Part shown: positions 44,001 to 55,289 of the stretch, in pieces
Layout of the letters: each line of letters opens with the position of its first letter
Numbering within the stretch: the first letter of the stretch is position 1
Origin: GAS188 sp963794475
GTDB taxonomy: Bacteria > Pseudomonadota > Alphaproteobacteria > Rhizobiales > Beijerinckiaceae
Length of the DNA: 64,000 nt
Assembly (NCBI GenBank): GCA_963794475.1
Contig: CAWCDW010000003.1
Coordinates: 496,001 to 560,000, forward strand
Direction of reading: 5' to 3'
Notes under the pieces: model-generated
The model's database searches: none
What the model was told of the DNA's origin: nothing
The model's input: the letters and a program-made list of their open reading frames with translations, nothing else
Position numbers and translations under genes: made by a program

Positions 44001-45530
44001 TCAGCTGAAACTCTTCGCGAAACTCTCGACTGCGCTTTTGAGCTTCGCGCCCGTCGCATCCGAAAGATCCCGCGTCGCACGGATGTCGTCGAGGATCTCG
44101 GGGTGATTTGCGCGCAGCGTCCCCAAGAGCCCATCCTCGAAAGCCTTCACCCGATTGACGGGAAGCGGATCGAGATAGCCGTTGACGCCAGCATAGATGG
44201 CGCAGACCTGCTCTTCCATCTTGAGCGGCGAAAACTGCGCCTGCTTGAGAAGCTCGGTGAGGCGAGCGCCGCGGTTCAGGAGGCGCTGCGTCGCCGCATC
44301 GAGATCCGAGCCGAACTGAGCGAAGGCCGCCATCTCGCGATATTGGGCGAGCTCGCCCTTGATGCGCCCCGCCACCTTCTTCATCGCCTTGGTCTGGGCC
44401 GAGGAGCCGACGCGCGACACCGAAAGCCCGACATTCACGGCAGGCCGAATGCCTTGGAAGAACAAGTCGGTCTCGAGGAAGATTTGCCCGTCGGTGATCG
44501 AGATCACATTCGTCGGAATATAGGCCGAGACGTCGTTAGCCTGTGTCTCGATGATGGGAAGCGCGGTGAGCGAGCCGTTCTTATTGGCGTCGTTGAGCTT
44601 CGCGGCGCGCTCGAGCAGGCGCGAATGCAGATAGAACACGTCGCCCGGATAGGCCTCGCGGCCGGGCGGGCGGCGCAACAAGAGCGACATCTGGCGATAG
44701 GCGACGGCCTGTTTCGAGAGGTCGTCATAGATCATCACGGCGTGCATGCCGTTGTCGCGGAAGAACTCGCCCATGGCGCAGCCGGAGAAGGGGGCGAGGA
44801 ATTGCATGGGCGCCGGGTCGGAAGCGGTCGCCGCCACGATGATCGAATATTCGAGCGCGCCCTGCTCCTCGAGCACCTTCACGAATTGCGCCACCGTCGA
44901 GCGCTTCTGGCCGACCGCGACATAGACGCAATAAAGCTTCTGGCTCTCGTCATTGCCGAGGTTCAGGGGTTTCTGGTTCAAGATGGTGTCGAGCGCCACG
45001 GCCGTCTTGCCGGTCTGGCGGTCACCGATGATCAGCTCACGCTGGCCGCGCCCGATCGGGATGAGCGCGTCGATGGCCTTGAGGCCGGTCGCCATCGGCT
45101 CATGCACGGATTTGCGCGGGATGATGCCGGGCGCCTTCACATCGACGCGGCGGCGCTCGCTCGCCGTGATCGCCCCCTTGCCGTCGATCGGATTGCCGAG
45201 CGCGTCGACGACGCGCCCGAGAAGGCCTTTGCCGACCGGAACATCGACGATGGCTCCGGTGCGCTTGACCGTCTGGCCTTCCTTGATCTCCTGGTCGGAG
45301 CCGAAGATGACGATGCCGACATTGTCGCTCTCGAGGTTGAGCGCCATGCCGCGCGTGCCGTTCTCGAACTCGACCATCTCGCCGGCTTGCACCTTGTCGA
45401 GGCCGTAGCAGCGCGCGATGCCGTCACCGACCGAAAGCACCTGGCCGACCTCGGAGACTTCGGCCTCCTGGCCGAAATTCTTGATCTGCTCCTTCAGCAG
45501 GGCGGAGATTTCTGCGGCGCGGATATCCAT
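44001..45530 (-). CDS. atpA: F1 ATP synthase alpha subunit
   Basis: 509 residues from MDIRAAEISALLKEQIKNFG at 45530; an ATG directly upstream at 45533 overlaps the atpH stop. The nucleotide-binding P-loop is GRGQRELIIGDRQTGKTAVA and the arginine-finger region PAVNVGLSVSRVGSSAQTKA is kept. It carries the non-catalytic nucleotide sites of the F1 head. Overlaps atpH by a few bases, indicating coupled translation. Confidence 0.98.
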   Translation of the reverse strand: MDIRAAEISALLKEQIKNFGQEAEVSEVGQVLSVGDGIARCYGLDKVQAGEMVEFENGTRGMALNLESDNVGIVIFGSDQEIKEGQTVKRTGAIVDVPVGKGLLGRVVDALGNPIDGKGAITASERRRVDVKAPGIIPRKSVHEPMATGLKAIDALIPIGRGQRELIIGDRQTGKTAVALDTILNQKPLNLGNDESQKLYCVYVAVGQKRSTVAQFVKVLEEQGALEYSIIVAATASDPAPMQFLAPFSGCAMGEFFRDNGMHAVMIYDDLSKQAVAYRQMSLLLRRPPGREAYPGDVFYLHSRLLERAAKLNDANKNGSLTALPIIETQANDVSAYIPTNVISITDGQIFLETDLFFQGIRPAVNVGLSVSRVGSSAQTKAMKKVAGRIKGELAQYREMAAFAQFGSDLDAATQRLLNRGARLTELLKQAQFSPLKMEEQVCAIYAGVNGYLDPLPVNRVKAFEDGLLGTLRANHPEILDDIRATRDLSDATGAKLKSAVESFAKSFS

Positions 45531-46090
45531 CATCTGACCTCTCGCATCGCAACGCGCAGCGCGTTGAGCTTGGTTTTCAAGGACGCATCGATCATGCGGT
45601 GGCCGAGCTTCACGACCATGCCGCCGATGATGTCGGGATTGATCTTCACGGAAAGCGATACCTCTTTGCCTTCCGCCTTCCGAAGCGCGCTTTTCAAGTC
45701 GCCCATCATGGCTTCGGGCATCGGCTCGGCCACCGTGACCTCGGCGGGCACGATGCCTTTGCGCTCGGCGAGCAGCGCCTCGTAGGCGCGCATCATCGCC
45801 GGGATGGCGAACAAGCGCCGCTTGCGCACGACGAGGCGGATGAAATTGCCGGCGATGCCGCCGATCCCCGCGCGATCGAGGATGGCGCCGACCGCCGCCT
45901 GTTGCTGCTCCGGCGTGAACACCGGGCTTCTCACGAGCCGCTTCAGGTCGTCGCTTTCCTCGATCAGCGCCCCGAAGCGCTTGAGCGCGGCCGAGACGGC
46001 GTCCGCCTCACCGCTCTCGCTCGCGAGCTCCAAAAGCGCGACGGCATAGCGGCCGGCGACGCCTGACATGCTCGTTTCGACTTGAGCCAC
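45530..46090 (-). CDS. atpH: F1 ATP synthase delta subunit
   Basis: 186 residues from the GTG at 46090 (an ATG at 46069 is internal). VSGVAGRYAVALLELASESG-like N-terminus, RRLFAIPAMMRAYEALLAER in the middle, and IGGMVVKLGHRMIDASLKTK at the C-terminus are typical of OSCP/delta, which joins F1 to the peripheral stalk. It is the first gene of the operon in the window, as in other alphaproteobacteria where Fo genes lie elsewhere. Confidence 0.95.
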   Translation of the reverse strand: MAQVETSMSGVAGRYAVALLELASESGEADAVSAALKRFGALIEESDDLKRLVRSPVFTPEQQQAAVGAILDRAGIGGIAGNFIRLVVRKRRLFAIPAMMRAYEALLAERKGIVPAEVTVAEPMPEAMMGDLKSALRKAEGKEVSLSVKINPDIIGGMVVKLGHRMIDASLKTKLNALRVAMREVR

Positions 46091-46495
46091 CCTCGATCCC
46101 GTCCACTGCCGGCGCGCCGCGAAGCCAGGGGCCGCGGCTCAAGCGCCTTTGTTGAAAATTCAAGCCAGAGCGCCCCGCCGCGCCCGCGGCAGCGGCGCTG
46201 GGGCGAAGGTCGCGTAACACACGGTCAAAAGCCGCGCAACCCGGCGCGCTTGCGGCGATCGGGCCTGATCGGCGCAGCGTGAATGGCAAGGAGGACGGCC
46301 ACCGCAACCTCGGGCCCGGCGAGCGCTGCCGGCCTTGCGGGCGGCGGCGCTGCTGCACAAAGCCGAGCCTGAAAGAGCCACGGCGACAACGCTTCTCGCG
46401 TCGATCCGGCCCGACCGGGACCATCGGCCTCGACCCGCTTGCCGCCGGGCGAAGCGGCGCCTACCTGCCGATGATCGAGCCAAGGGAGTGGCAAC
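46091..46495. other. Intergenic region upstream of the atp operon, no gene seen
   Basis: The 405-base gap between the start of atpH and the F420-reductase-like gene is GC rich and has no convincing frame with recognisable protein on either strand. It must hold the atp operon promoter (minus strand) and that of the gene at 46496 (GGGAGTGGCAAC lies just before its ATG), but I see no clear -35/-10 pair. Confidence 0.4.
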
Positions 46496-47113
46496 ATGCA
46501 GATCGCGATTGTCGGCGCCGGCAATGTCGGTGGTGCTCTCGGAAAAGGCTGGCGCAAGGCGGGCCATCAGGTGAGCTACGCACTCAGGAAGACGAACGGG
46601 AAGAAAGTCGACGAGCTTCGTCGTGCCGGCTTCGATGTCCTCCCCATGAAGGATGCGGGAAAGGCCGAGGTGATCGTGCTCGCGGTGCCGTGGACAGGCC
46701 TTCCCGACGCGGTGAAGGCGCTTGGTAACGTTGCCGGCAAAGTGGTCGTCGATGCGACGAACCCGCTCACCGCCGAAATGGAGCTCGCGCTCGGCTTCAC
46801 CGATTCGGCGGGCGAAACCGTCGCGCGGCTCGCGCCCGGCGGGCATGTGGTGAAGGCGTTCAACGTGACCGGCGCCGACAACATGGCTTCAGCGCACGCG
46901 TTCAAGGCGAAGCCGCTCATGCCGGTCGCCGGCGATGAGGCAAGCGCCAAGGCCAAGGTGATCAAGCTCGCCGAGGATCTCGGCTTCGAGGCGGTCGATG
47001 CCGGTCCCTTGAAGACGGCGCGCCTCCTCGAGCCGATGGCGATGTTCTGGATCAAGCAGGCCCTTGTGCAAAAACAAGGTCTGCAATTCGCCTTCGCACT
47101 GACGCGGCGGTGA
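46496..47113 (+). CDS. NADPH-dependent F420 reductase-like oxidoreductase (NPD family)
   Basis: 205 residues. MQIAIVGAGNVGGALGKGWR is a Rossmann GxGxxG and HQVSYALRKT the following loop with Arg-Lys that suggests NADP. EVIVLAVPWTGLPDAVKALG and VVDATNPLTAEMELALGFTD, then VVKAFNVTGADNM, match the family related to the archaeal F420H2:NADP oxidoreductase. In F420-poor bacteria the substrate is unknown. Stands alone, convergent with groEL. Confidence 0.88.
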   Translation: MQIAIVGAGNVGGALGKGWRKAGHQVSYALRKTNGKKVDELRRAGFDVLPMKDAGKAEVIVLAVPWTGLPDAVKALGNVAGKVVVDATNPLTAEMELALGFTDSAGETVARLAPGGHVVKAFNVTGADNMASAHAFKAKPLMPVAGDEASAKAKVIKLAEDLGFEAVDAGPLKTARLLEPMAMFWIKQALVQKQGLQFAFALTRR

Positions 47114-47304
47114 GTGAGAGCGCGGTTCCGAGGCCGATAGCCCCTGCGCTATGCCCGTGGTCTTCGCCGCCATGCGCGTCCTTCGGCTTGTTCCGAGGAT
47201 CAGGCCCGCCCATCCACGCCTTGCGAACATGACCCGCACGATGCGTTGGCCTCATGGCCGAGGCATGAGGATCAGGCGCGGCCCAAATCAACCTACCCTG
47301 AACG

Positions 47305-47333
47305 AAAAAGGCCCCGGATCGCTCCGGGGCCTT
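47305..47333 (-). terminator. Rho-independent terminator of groESL
   Basis: On the minus strand AAGGCCCCGGA-(GCGA)-TCCGGGGCCTT forms an 11-pair stem with a four-base loop and is followed by a run of T (AAAAA at 47305-47309 on the plus strand). It is about 32 bases after the groEL stop at 47366. Confidence 0.9.
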
Positions 47334-47365
47334 CTCGTATTTCGCAAGTGGCGAGGTGGCGTGGA

Positions 47366-49006
<1,641 letters not shown>

Positions 49007-49055
49007 ATGCCTCTACTCCTCAAAAGGTTGATTTTGGTTTCGGACGAGGGTCGCC

Positions 49056-49370
49056 TCAGGCGGCCTTCCTGCGGGCGGCAACGCCTTCGAGCACGCCCAT
49101 GATGTCGCTCTCCTTCATGATCAGGAGATCCTCGCCGTCGATCTTGACCTCGGTGCCGGACCACTTGCCGAAAAGGATGCGGTCGCCGGCCTTCACATCG
49201 AGCGGAACGAGCTTGCCGCTCTCGTCACGCGCGCCGGAGCCCACGGCGATGATTTCGCCCTCTTGCGGCTTCTCTTTCGCGGTGTCGGGAATGATGATCC
49301 CGCCCTTGGTCTTCTCTTCGCCTTCGAGGCGGCGGACGACCACACGGTCGTGCAGCGGACGAAATTTCAT
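49056..49370 (-). CDS. groES: Co-chaperonin GroES
   Basis: 104 residues from the ATG at 49370, preceded by GGAGG with seven bases. MKFRPLHDRVVVRRLEGEEK, then KTKGGIIIPDTAKEKPQEGE (the mobile loop) and VKAGDRILFGKWSGTEVKID, are all canonical. The seven-subunit lid for GroEL. First gene of the operon; the CIRCE element lies about 60 bases upstream. Confidence 0.99.
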   Translation of the reverse strand: MKFRPLHDRVVVRRLEGEEKTKGGIIIPDTAKEKPQEGEIIAVGSGARDESGKLVPLDVKAGDRILFGKWSGTEVKIDGEDLLIMKESDIMGVLEGVAARRKAA

Positions 49371-49428
49371 GAATTTACCTCCATTTACGATGGCGCTCGC
49401 CAAGCAGGAGCGTTGCCAGATATTTTTG

Positions 49429-49455
49429 TTAGCAGCCGCGACGTGCGAGTGCTAA
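49429..49455 (-). promoter_or_regulatory. CIRCE operator (HrcA binding site) of groESL
   Basis: On the plus strand TTAGCAGCC at 49429-49437, nine bases, then GAGTGCTAA at 49447-49455. This matches the consensus TTAGCACTC-N9-GAGTGCTAA with two differences in the left arm. It lies between the promoter and groES, where a bound HrcA repressor would block transcription. No hrcA gene is in the window. Confidence 0.88.
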
Positions 49456-49464
49456 TCGCGCCTG

Positions 49465-49493
49465 GATGTAAGGAGGCCGCGAAAGGGTGTCAA
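49465..49493 (-). promoter_or_regulatory. groESL promoter
   Basis: On the minus strand TTGACA (49493-49488) is followed by 17 bases and TACATC (49470-49465), so a sigma-70 promoter with a perfect -35 ends about 10 bases before the CIRCE operator. The -35 region reads CTTGACACC, which also fits the -35 of heat-shock sigma factor promoters. Confidence 0.75.
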
Positions 49494-49626
49494 GTATTCT
49501 CCGGCGATCCCGCCGGATTAGGTTGGCGGGGGCCGGCCGAAACTTGTCGCCATGAAAACCGGATCGAAAGGTTGTAGCCGGCTGGCGCTCGATCGAAGTC
49601 CCCTGACCGCAATCTCCCGTGCCTTT

Positions 49627-51445
49627 TCAAGACCCGGCGAGCTCCTCGCGTAGAATTTCCAGCTCGAGCCAGTGGGTTTCCGCCTGGGCAAGCTCGGATT
49701 GCGCCTCGGCCAAGGCGTTGGCGGCCGCCGCGAAGCCGCGAGGGTCCTTGGCGTAAAGCTCCGGGTCGCCGAGGGTCGCTCGAAGAGCGGCGATCCGTTG
49801 CTCCAGCGCCGCGATCCTGCCTGGCAAGGTGGCGAGCGCGTGCGTCTCGTTGAAGCTTAAGCGTCGTTTGGCGGGCCGCGCCGGCGCGGCTCTCGGCGGA
49901 ACTGACTCGGCAGCCTTCGGCGCGGCCTTCCTCGAAAGGGCTTCGCGCGAAAACCCTTCGCCCCGTTGCGCCAGCATGTCGGTATAGCCGCCGGCATATT
50001 CCAGCCAACGTCCGCCGCCCGCCGGCGCGATCACCGCGCTCACCACGCGGTCGAGGAAATCGCGATCGTGGCTCACGATGAGGACGACGCCTTCATATTC
50101 GCCGAGACGGTCCTGCAACACGTCGAGCGTCTCGAGGTCGAGATCATTCGTCGGCTCGTCGAGGACGAGGATGTTGGACGGCGTGGCGAAGGCACGCGCC
50201 AGCATCAATCGGCCGCGCTCCCCGCCCGAAAGCGCGTGAAGCGGCGTGCGCGCCTGCTCGGGCGTGAACAGGAAGTCCTGCAAATAGCCGATGACATGAC
50301 GCGGCTCGCCCCCGACGCTGATGGTGTCCGAGCCCCCGCCGGTGAGCGCATCGGCAAGCCGCGTCTCGGGGTCGAGCTCGGCGCGAAGCTGATCGAGCTT
50401 CGCGATTTGCCAATTGGCCGCGAGCTTCACCGAGCCCTCATCCGGCGCGAGCGCGCCGGTGAGCATGTCGAGAAGCGTCGTCTTGCCGCTGCCGTTCGGC
50501 CCGACGATGCCGATCCGGTCGCCGCGCGCCACGCGCAAGGAGAAATCGCGCACGATCGGCCGGCCGCCGAAGCTCTTGCCGAGGCCCTTGGCCTCGATCG
50601 CGAGCGAGCCCGTGCGCGTGGCCTCGGCCAGCGTCATCGCGACCGCGCCGGCCGGCCCCTTATGCTCGCGGCGCGCCTGGCGAAGCTGCAAAAGCGCCTC
50701 GAGGCGCCGTACATTGCGCTTGCGCCGCGCGGTGACGCCGAAGCGAAGCCAATCCGCCTCGGCCGCAAGCTTGCGATCGAGCTTATGGGCTTCGTGCTCC
50801 TCCTCGGCCAAAACCTCGTCGCGCCAGGCCTCGAAGGCTCCGAACCCCCGCTCGATCCGCCTCGCCTTCCCACGATCGAGCCAAAGGGTCGCACGCGAGA
50901 GGTTGGTGAGGAAGCGCCGGTCATGGCTGATCAGGACGAGGGCCATGCGTCGCGCCCTTGAGCTCCTCCTCGAGCCATTCGATCGTCGAGAGATCGAGAT
51001 GATTCGTGGGTTCGTCGAGGAGGAGGATGTCGGGGGAAGGCGCGAGCACGCGCACGATGGCGGCGCGCCGCGCCTCCCCGCCCGAGAGTTCGGCGGGGAC
51101 CTCCTCGCCCGTGAGCCCTAGCTTCTCGAGAAGGCGGCTCGCCGCGAAGCGATCATCGGCGGGGCCGAGCCCCGCCTCGACATAGGCGCGCGTCGTAGCG
51201 AACCCCGAGAGATCGGGCTCTTGCGGCAGATAGCGCAAGGTGGCGCCCGGCTGGATGAAGCGCTCGCCGCGATCGGGCTCGACGAGGCCGGCCGCGAGCT
51301 TGAGAAGGGTCGATTTACCTGAACCGTTGCGGCCGACGAGGCAAAGCCGCTCGCCTTCGGAAACCGCGAGCTCGACGCCGTCGAGAAGCGGCGCGCCGCC
51401 GAAGGTGAGCGCGATATCGCCGAGCTGGATGAGGGGAGCGGCCAT
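49627..51445 (-). pseudogene. ABC-F family ATPase (Uup-like), frameshifted
   Basis: Two ABC domains in one polypeptide without membrane part: in the first VGRNGSGKSTLLKLAAGLVE (Walker A), ELSGGEARRAAIVRVL (signature) and ILLLDEPTNHLDLSTIEWLE, then in the other frame VLISHDRRFLTNLS and a linker, and the second domain IGIVGPNGSGKTTLLDMLTG, ALSGGERGRLMLARAF, ILVLDEPTNDLDLETLDVL. The C-terminal end is a coiled coil (IAALEQRIAALRATL). The span is 1819 bases (3n+1); one extra A lies in GGCGCGACGCATG near 50944. Repaired length is about 605, normal for Uup, which aids ribosome or DNA-related repair. Confidence 0.88.
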
Positions 51446-51492
51446 GGGCCGCGCCTCTTACAGGCGCGCGACGCGCAACGCCAGCCGAGGCG

Positions 51493-52023
51493 TTACGCCG
51501 CGGCCGCCGCCTCGCAAAGTCGCTGGCGAGCGCGCGCGAGGCGCGACATCACCGTGCCCATCGGCACCGCGCAGATTTCGGCGATCTCGCGATAGCTGCG
51601 GCCCTGCAGATCGCGCAGCACGAGTACTTCCCGGATCGGCCCGGGCAGGCTCTCGATCATGGTCTTGAGCCGGTCGGTGTCGGTCTTGGCAATGAGAGCC
51701 CTCTCCGGCGTCTCGACATTGGGCTCATAGGGGAGCGCCTGCCTTTGCTCGAGGCTTTCGAGGTCCTCGCCGAGAACGAGGGCCGACGGGCGGTTCTTGC
51801 GCAGCCAGCGATAAGCGGTGTGGCGCACGATGGTGAGCAGCCAGATGCGCGGATCGCCATGAGCATATTGGCCGATCGCCCGAAAGGCGCGAAGGCTCGC
51901 CTCTTGCACGACATCCTCGGCATCTGCGCCGTTGCTCGTGAGCCAGCGCGCGAGCGCATAAGCGTCGTTCAGATGCGGCAGCACCACTCGCGCAAAGAGC
52001 TTCTGCCTCTCGGCGGCGCTCAT
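51493..52023 (-). CDS. RNA polymerase sigma factor, ECF type
   Basis: About 176 residues from the ATG at 52023 (MSAAERQKLFARVVLPHLND); the frame is open to 52149 and in-frame ATGs at 52119 and 52149 are alternatives. Region 2 contains YALARWLTSNGADAEDVVQE and WLLTIVRHTAYRWLRKNRPS, and region 4 PIREVLVLRDLQGRSYREIA with AVPMGTVMSRLARARQRL, the helix-turn-helix. It lacks an adjacent anti-sigma gene, so its signal is unknown. It is divergent from the winged-helix/TPR gene. Confidence 0.85.
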   Translation of the reverse strand: MSAAERQKLFARVVLPHLNDAYALARWLTSNGADAEDVVQEASLRAFRAIGQYAHGDPRIWLLTIVRHTAYRWLRKNRPSALVLGEDLESLEQRQALPYEPNVETPERALIAKTDTDRLKTMIESLPGPIREVLVLRDLQGRSYREIAEICAVPMGTVMSRLARARQRLCEAAAAA

Positions 52024-52339
52024 CGGTGAGACGTCGCCAACTTCCGGCGCGATCCCTTTCGGCGCCTCCCGACACCCATTGCCGGAGGCCGCTGACCGAT
52101 CGCCATAGTCGAATGCCATCGCCGTCATCGCCGGCCGAACCCCTGCCATCCCCCAACATGACGCGCGGGCTTATGGCCGGGCTCACGGCCGGCATCAATG
52201 GATAGAAGCTCCTTTTTTCCTGGAAAAAAAATCCTCTAGAATAAGTATTTATATCAATAACTTTGTCAAAAACATCCTCTTCACATTGCTGTTACGAGAA
52301 GGCGATGGTAGAGCTTGAGGAGAAGCTTTCGGGTTTGCT
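52024..52339. other. Divergent intergenic region between sigma factor and winged-helix/TPR genes
   Basis: If the short sigma-factor start is right, this 316-base gap is partly its 5' part (open up to 52149). The rest, 52205-52310, is AT rich and probably carries the promoters of both genes. It includes an inverted repeat TTTTTTCC-T-GGAAAAAA at 52213-52229 that forms a tight hairpin. No clear -35/-10 pair is assigned. Confidence 0.45.
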
Positions 52340-54089
52340 ATGCAGGCCACGACCCCGCCGCGGTGCTTTCGCTTTGGAGCTTTCGAGGCCGATTTGCGAA
52401 CCGGCGGGCTGACGAAGCGTGGATTTCGCCAAAATCTGCAAGAGCAACCCTTCAAGGTGCTCGCCACGCTCCTCGAAAGGCCGGGCGAGCTCGTGACGCG
52501 CGAGGAATTGCGCGACCGGATCTGGACGCACACGGTCGTCGATTTCGACCACGGCATCAACAAGGCCATCGCTAAGATTCGCGAAGCGCTTGGCGATTCG
52601 GCGACGCATCCGCGCTTCGTCGAGACCGTCGCTCGGCGCGGCTACCGTTTTCTCGCCGATGTCACGCCGCTCGACCCGACGCATACGCAACCCGCTGCCA
52701 AGATCCGCTCGATCGCGGTGCTGCCGCTCGAGGATCTCTCCGGCGACAGCGTGCAAGATTATTTCGCCGACGGGATGACCGACGAGCTCATCATGAACCT
52801 CGGGCAGATCAGCGCGTTGCGCGTGATCTCCAGAACCTCGGTGATGGGGTACAAGAGTGTTCGCAAACCGTTGCCGGAAATTGCCCGTGAGCTTGGCGTC
52901 GAAGCAATCGTCGAGGGCAGCGTGTTGCGTTCCGGCGCAAGCATTCGAATCGCCGCGCAACTGATCGAGGCGCCGACCGACAGGCGCATCTGGGCAAAGA
53001 GCTTTGAAGAAGACTTCCGCGACATGATCGGTCTGCAGAACAAAGTGGCGCGCAATATCGCCGAGCAGGTGCACGCGACATTGAGCCGACGCGAGGAGGC
53101 GCATCTGCAAAGCGGCAAGCGGATCGATCCCACCGCTTACGAGGCCTATCTCAAAGGCAGGTTCTTCTGGAACAAGCGAAGCGAGGAGGGGCTGCGCAAG
53201 GCGATCGCATATTTCAACGAGGCAATCGAGGCGGATCCGACCTACGCGCAGCCTTACGCCGGGTTAGCGGATTCCTATGCGCTTTCCGGCGATTGGCAGC
53301 ACGGTTTGCTGCCGCCCAAGGAAGCCTTGCCTAAGGCCAGGGCGGCCGCGGATCGGGCGCTGGCGCTCGACGACAGCCTCGGCGAGGCGCATGCCTCGCT
53401 CGCCTTCGCGCTCGACCTTTATTTCTGGGATTGGCGCGCGGCCGAGACCGAGCACCAACGGGCAATCGCATTGAATCCGAGCTACGCGACGGCGCATCAA
53501 TGGTACGCCTGGCATCTGATCGTCATGGGACAAAATCGCGAGGCGCTCGCCGAGCTGCACAAGGCTGCGAGCCTCGATCCCCTTTCGCTCATCATCGGCG
53601 CGGATTTGGCTGATGCGCTTTGCATTGCCCGGCTCGAGGAGGAGAGCATTCAGCAAAGCTCGAGCATCCTGGAGATGGATCCGAATTTTGCGCTCGGCCA
53701 CTACCAGCTCGGCCAAGCGCTCGCGCAACGCAGGATGCACGACCAGGCGATCGCCGAGTATCAGGCCGCCATCAGAACTCGCCGGCGATCGGCCCGTCTT
53801 CGCCTCAAACCTCGCCTATACACTCGCGGTCTCCGGCCGCACGGACGAAGCTCAGCAGATCGTCATGGGGCTCGTGGCCAAGCAAAACCAACACTCGCCC
53901 TCCCATTCGAATATCGCGCTCGCTTATGTCGGGCTCGGGGACCACAATGAGGCGATGGTCTGGTTGGAGGAGGCCTATCGATCGCGCTTCAACCCTTCCA
54001 TCCTCATGCGCCGGGCATTCGACCCGCTTCGCTATGATCCGAGGTTCCAGGAGCTCTTGCGCCGCCTGCGCCTGGCTTCGTTGAAATGA
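52340..54089 (+). pseudogene. Winged-helix (OmpR/CadC-type) regulator with TPR repeats, frameshifted
   Basis: The N-terminal wHTH is FRFGAFEADLRTGGLTKRGF and LLERPGELVTREELRDRIWT, then NKAIAKIREALGDSATHPRF (about residues 8-110). A FlgO-like/adenylate-cyclase-associated part follows (IRSIAVLPLEDLSGDSVQDY, VEAIVEGSVLRSG), and TPR units (EAIEADPTYAQPYAGLADSY, RAIALNPSYATAHQWYAWHL, ILEMDPNFALGHYQLGQALA). The frame changes near 53775; the other gives RPVFASNLAYTLAVSGRTDE and LGDHNEAMVWLEEAYRSRF to the stop at 54089. Span 1750 bases (3n+1). Repaired, about 582 residues. These act as transcription regulators with a protein-protein interaction tail; no membrane segment is seen. Confidence 0.85.
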
Positions 54090-54207
54090 CCCGGCCCGAC
54101 CGACGAAAGATATCTGTCGCCGTCAAACGCAACCAGCTCCAAGCGCAGGCGCGCTCATGCGGAGGTCCGACGAGCTCGATGACCCGAGGACGCACATGTC
54201 GAGCGGC

Positions 54208-55062
54208 TCAGTCGAGGTGATTCGCCTGTGCCGCCTCGAGCGCTTCGAGAAGGTCACGCACCGTCGGTTTGCGAGGTTCGCATCGCTCGCGCGCTTCCCA
54301 TTGGACCACACGCTCGCGGCGCGATTTGGCTTCCTCGACGCATTTTTGCGCGTGGGCGTCGCGGTTGATAACCTGCAAATTGGGCAGCCCCCAAAAGCCG
54401 AGAAGCTGCGGCCACGGTGTGTCGCGATGCTCGCGCCAGAGCTTGAAGAGCGGCAGCTTGTGGTCGACCTCGGCGTTTCGCAAAAGCCGCTTGCCGCTCG
54501 CCGCGCAACGGTGCTTCTGCCACCGCTTGAGCAGCGCCACCTGGTCGCTCGGCGCGTTCCACAACCGCCAGGCAGCCACGCAGGCCGCGTGCCATTCGGC
54601 GTTCCGGTTTGGGCCAGCGCCCCAGAGATCCGCATGCCAGCCGAAGCGGTAAACCTTCTGGCCGCAAATGCAGCAATGCCCTTTGCCGAGCGCAAATCTT
54701 TTTTCCCGATAGGGCGCGGGCGGCGCACGGAAGCTCTGTGGGAGCCCGGTTGCGGCAGCTTTGCGCATATCCTCTGCCGCGATCGACCAGCGCCAGCCTT
54801 CCGGCGCGCCGCTTCGCGCGGCGAGCGACCGCGCCAAGAGATCGGCCCGCAACGGGTGAGCGCGCCAATAGCCGTCGACCGCGATCCTCGGCAGCGGCGG
54901 CACGAAAGGACGGCTCAAGGCGCGCCGCAGCACGACGCCGGGGAAGATCGCGGGAAGCGCGCGCTCGAGACGCTCCCGCGATTTGCGGTTGCGTGCCTCG
55001 CGAAAGCTCGAGCTGGTGAAGGACAAGGGTCGGGCGATCCTCTGCGGGCGTGACCGCGTCAT
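54208..55062 (-). CDS. HNH endonuclease-like protein
   Basis: 284 residues. A zinc-type CCICGQKVYRFGWHADLWG and CVAAWRLWNAPSD are followed by CAASGKRLLRNAEVDHKLPL (the HNH His in VDH) and LPNLQVINRDAHAQKCVEEA (Asn and His). The pattern fits HNH nucleases with two Cys pairs for zinc, as found widely in Hyphomicrobiales genomes without a mobile context. The cellular role is unknown. It is in a 5' position to the sugar ABC genes on the other strand. Confidence 0.8.
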   Translation of the reverse strand: MTRSRPQRIARPLSFTSSSFREARNRKSRERLERALPAIFPGVVLRRALSRPFVPPLPRIAVDGYWRAHPLRADLLARSLAARSGAPEGWRWSIAAEDMRKAAATGLPQSFRAPPAPYREKRFALGKGHCCICGQKVYRFGWHADLWGAGPNRNAEWHAACVAAWRLWNAPSDQVALLKRWQKHRCAASGKRLLRNAEVDHKLPLFKLWREHRDTPWPQLLGFWGLPNLQVINRDAHAQKCVEEAKSRRERVVQWEARERCEPRKPTVRDLLEALEAAQANHLD

Positions 55063-55289
55063 TCTGGCGGCATCGTGTAAAGGTTTCGGAAATTCGCGGG
55101 GCTCGATCCCGCCAAGGCCAGGACCCGAAATATCGCGCCTCGCCGCACCCCTGACGGCCGGCGCCCCGACGCGCTATAGATCGGGTTTGCGCGCCCGCAT
55201 CGCGTCAACCTCATCGCGAGCCCTTGGCCAGGAATACGGAACCGCCAGTGTCATCGTCACGTCGCAAAGCGCAGGGAATCTTTGCCCCG

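Noticed and set aside
46160..46846. Minus-strand frames in the gap upstream of atpH
   Set aside because: They overlap the F420-reductase-like gene antisense and show no conserved protein.
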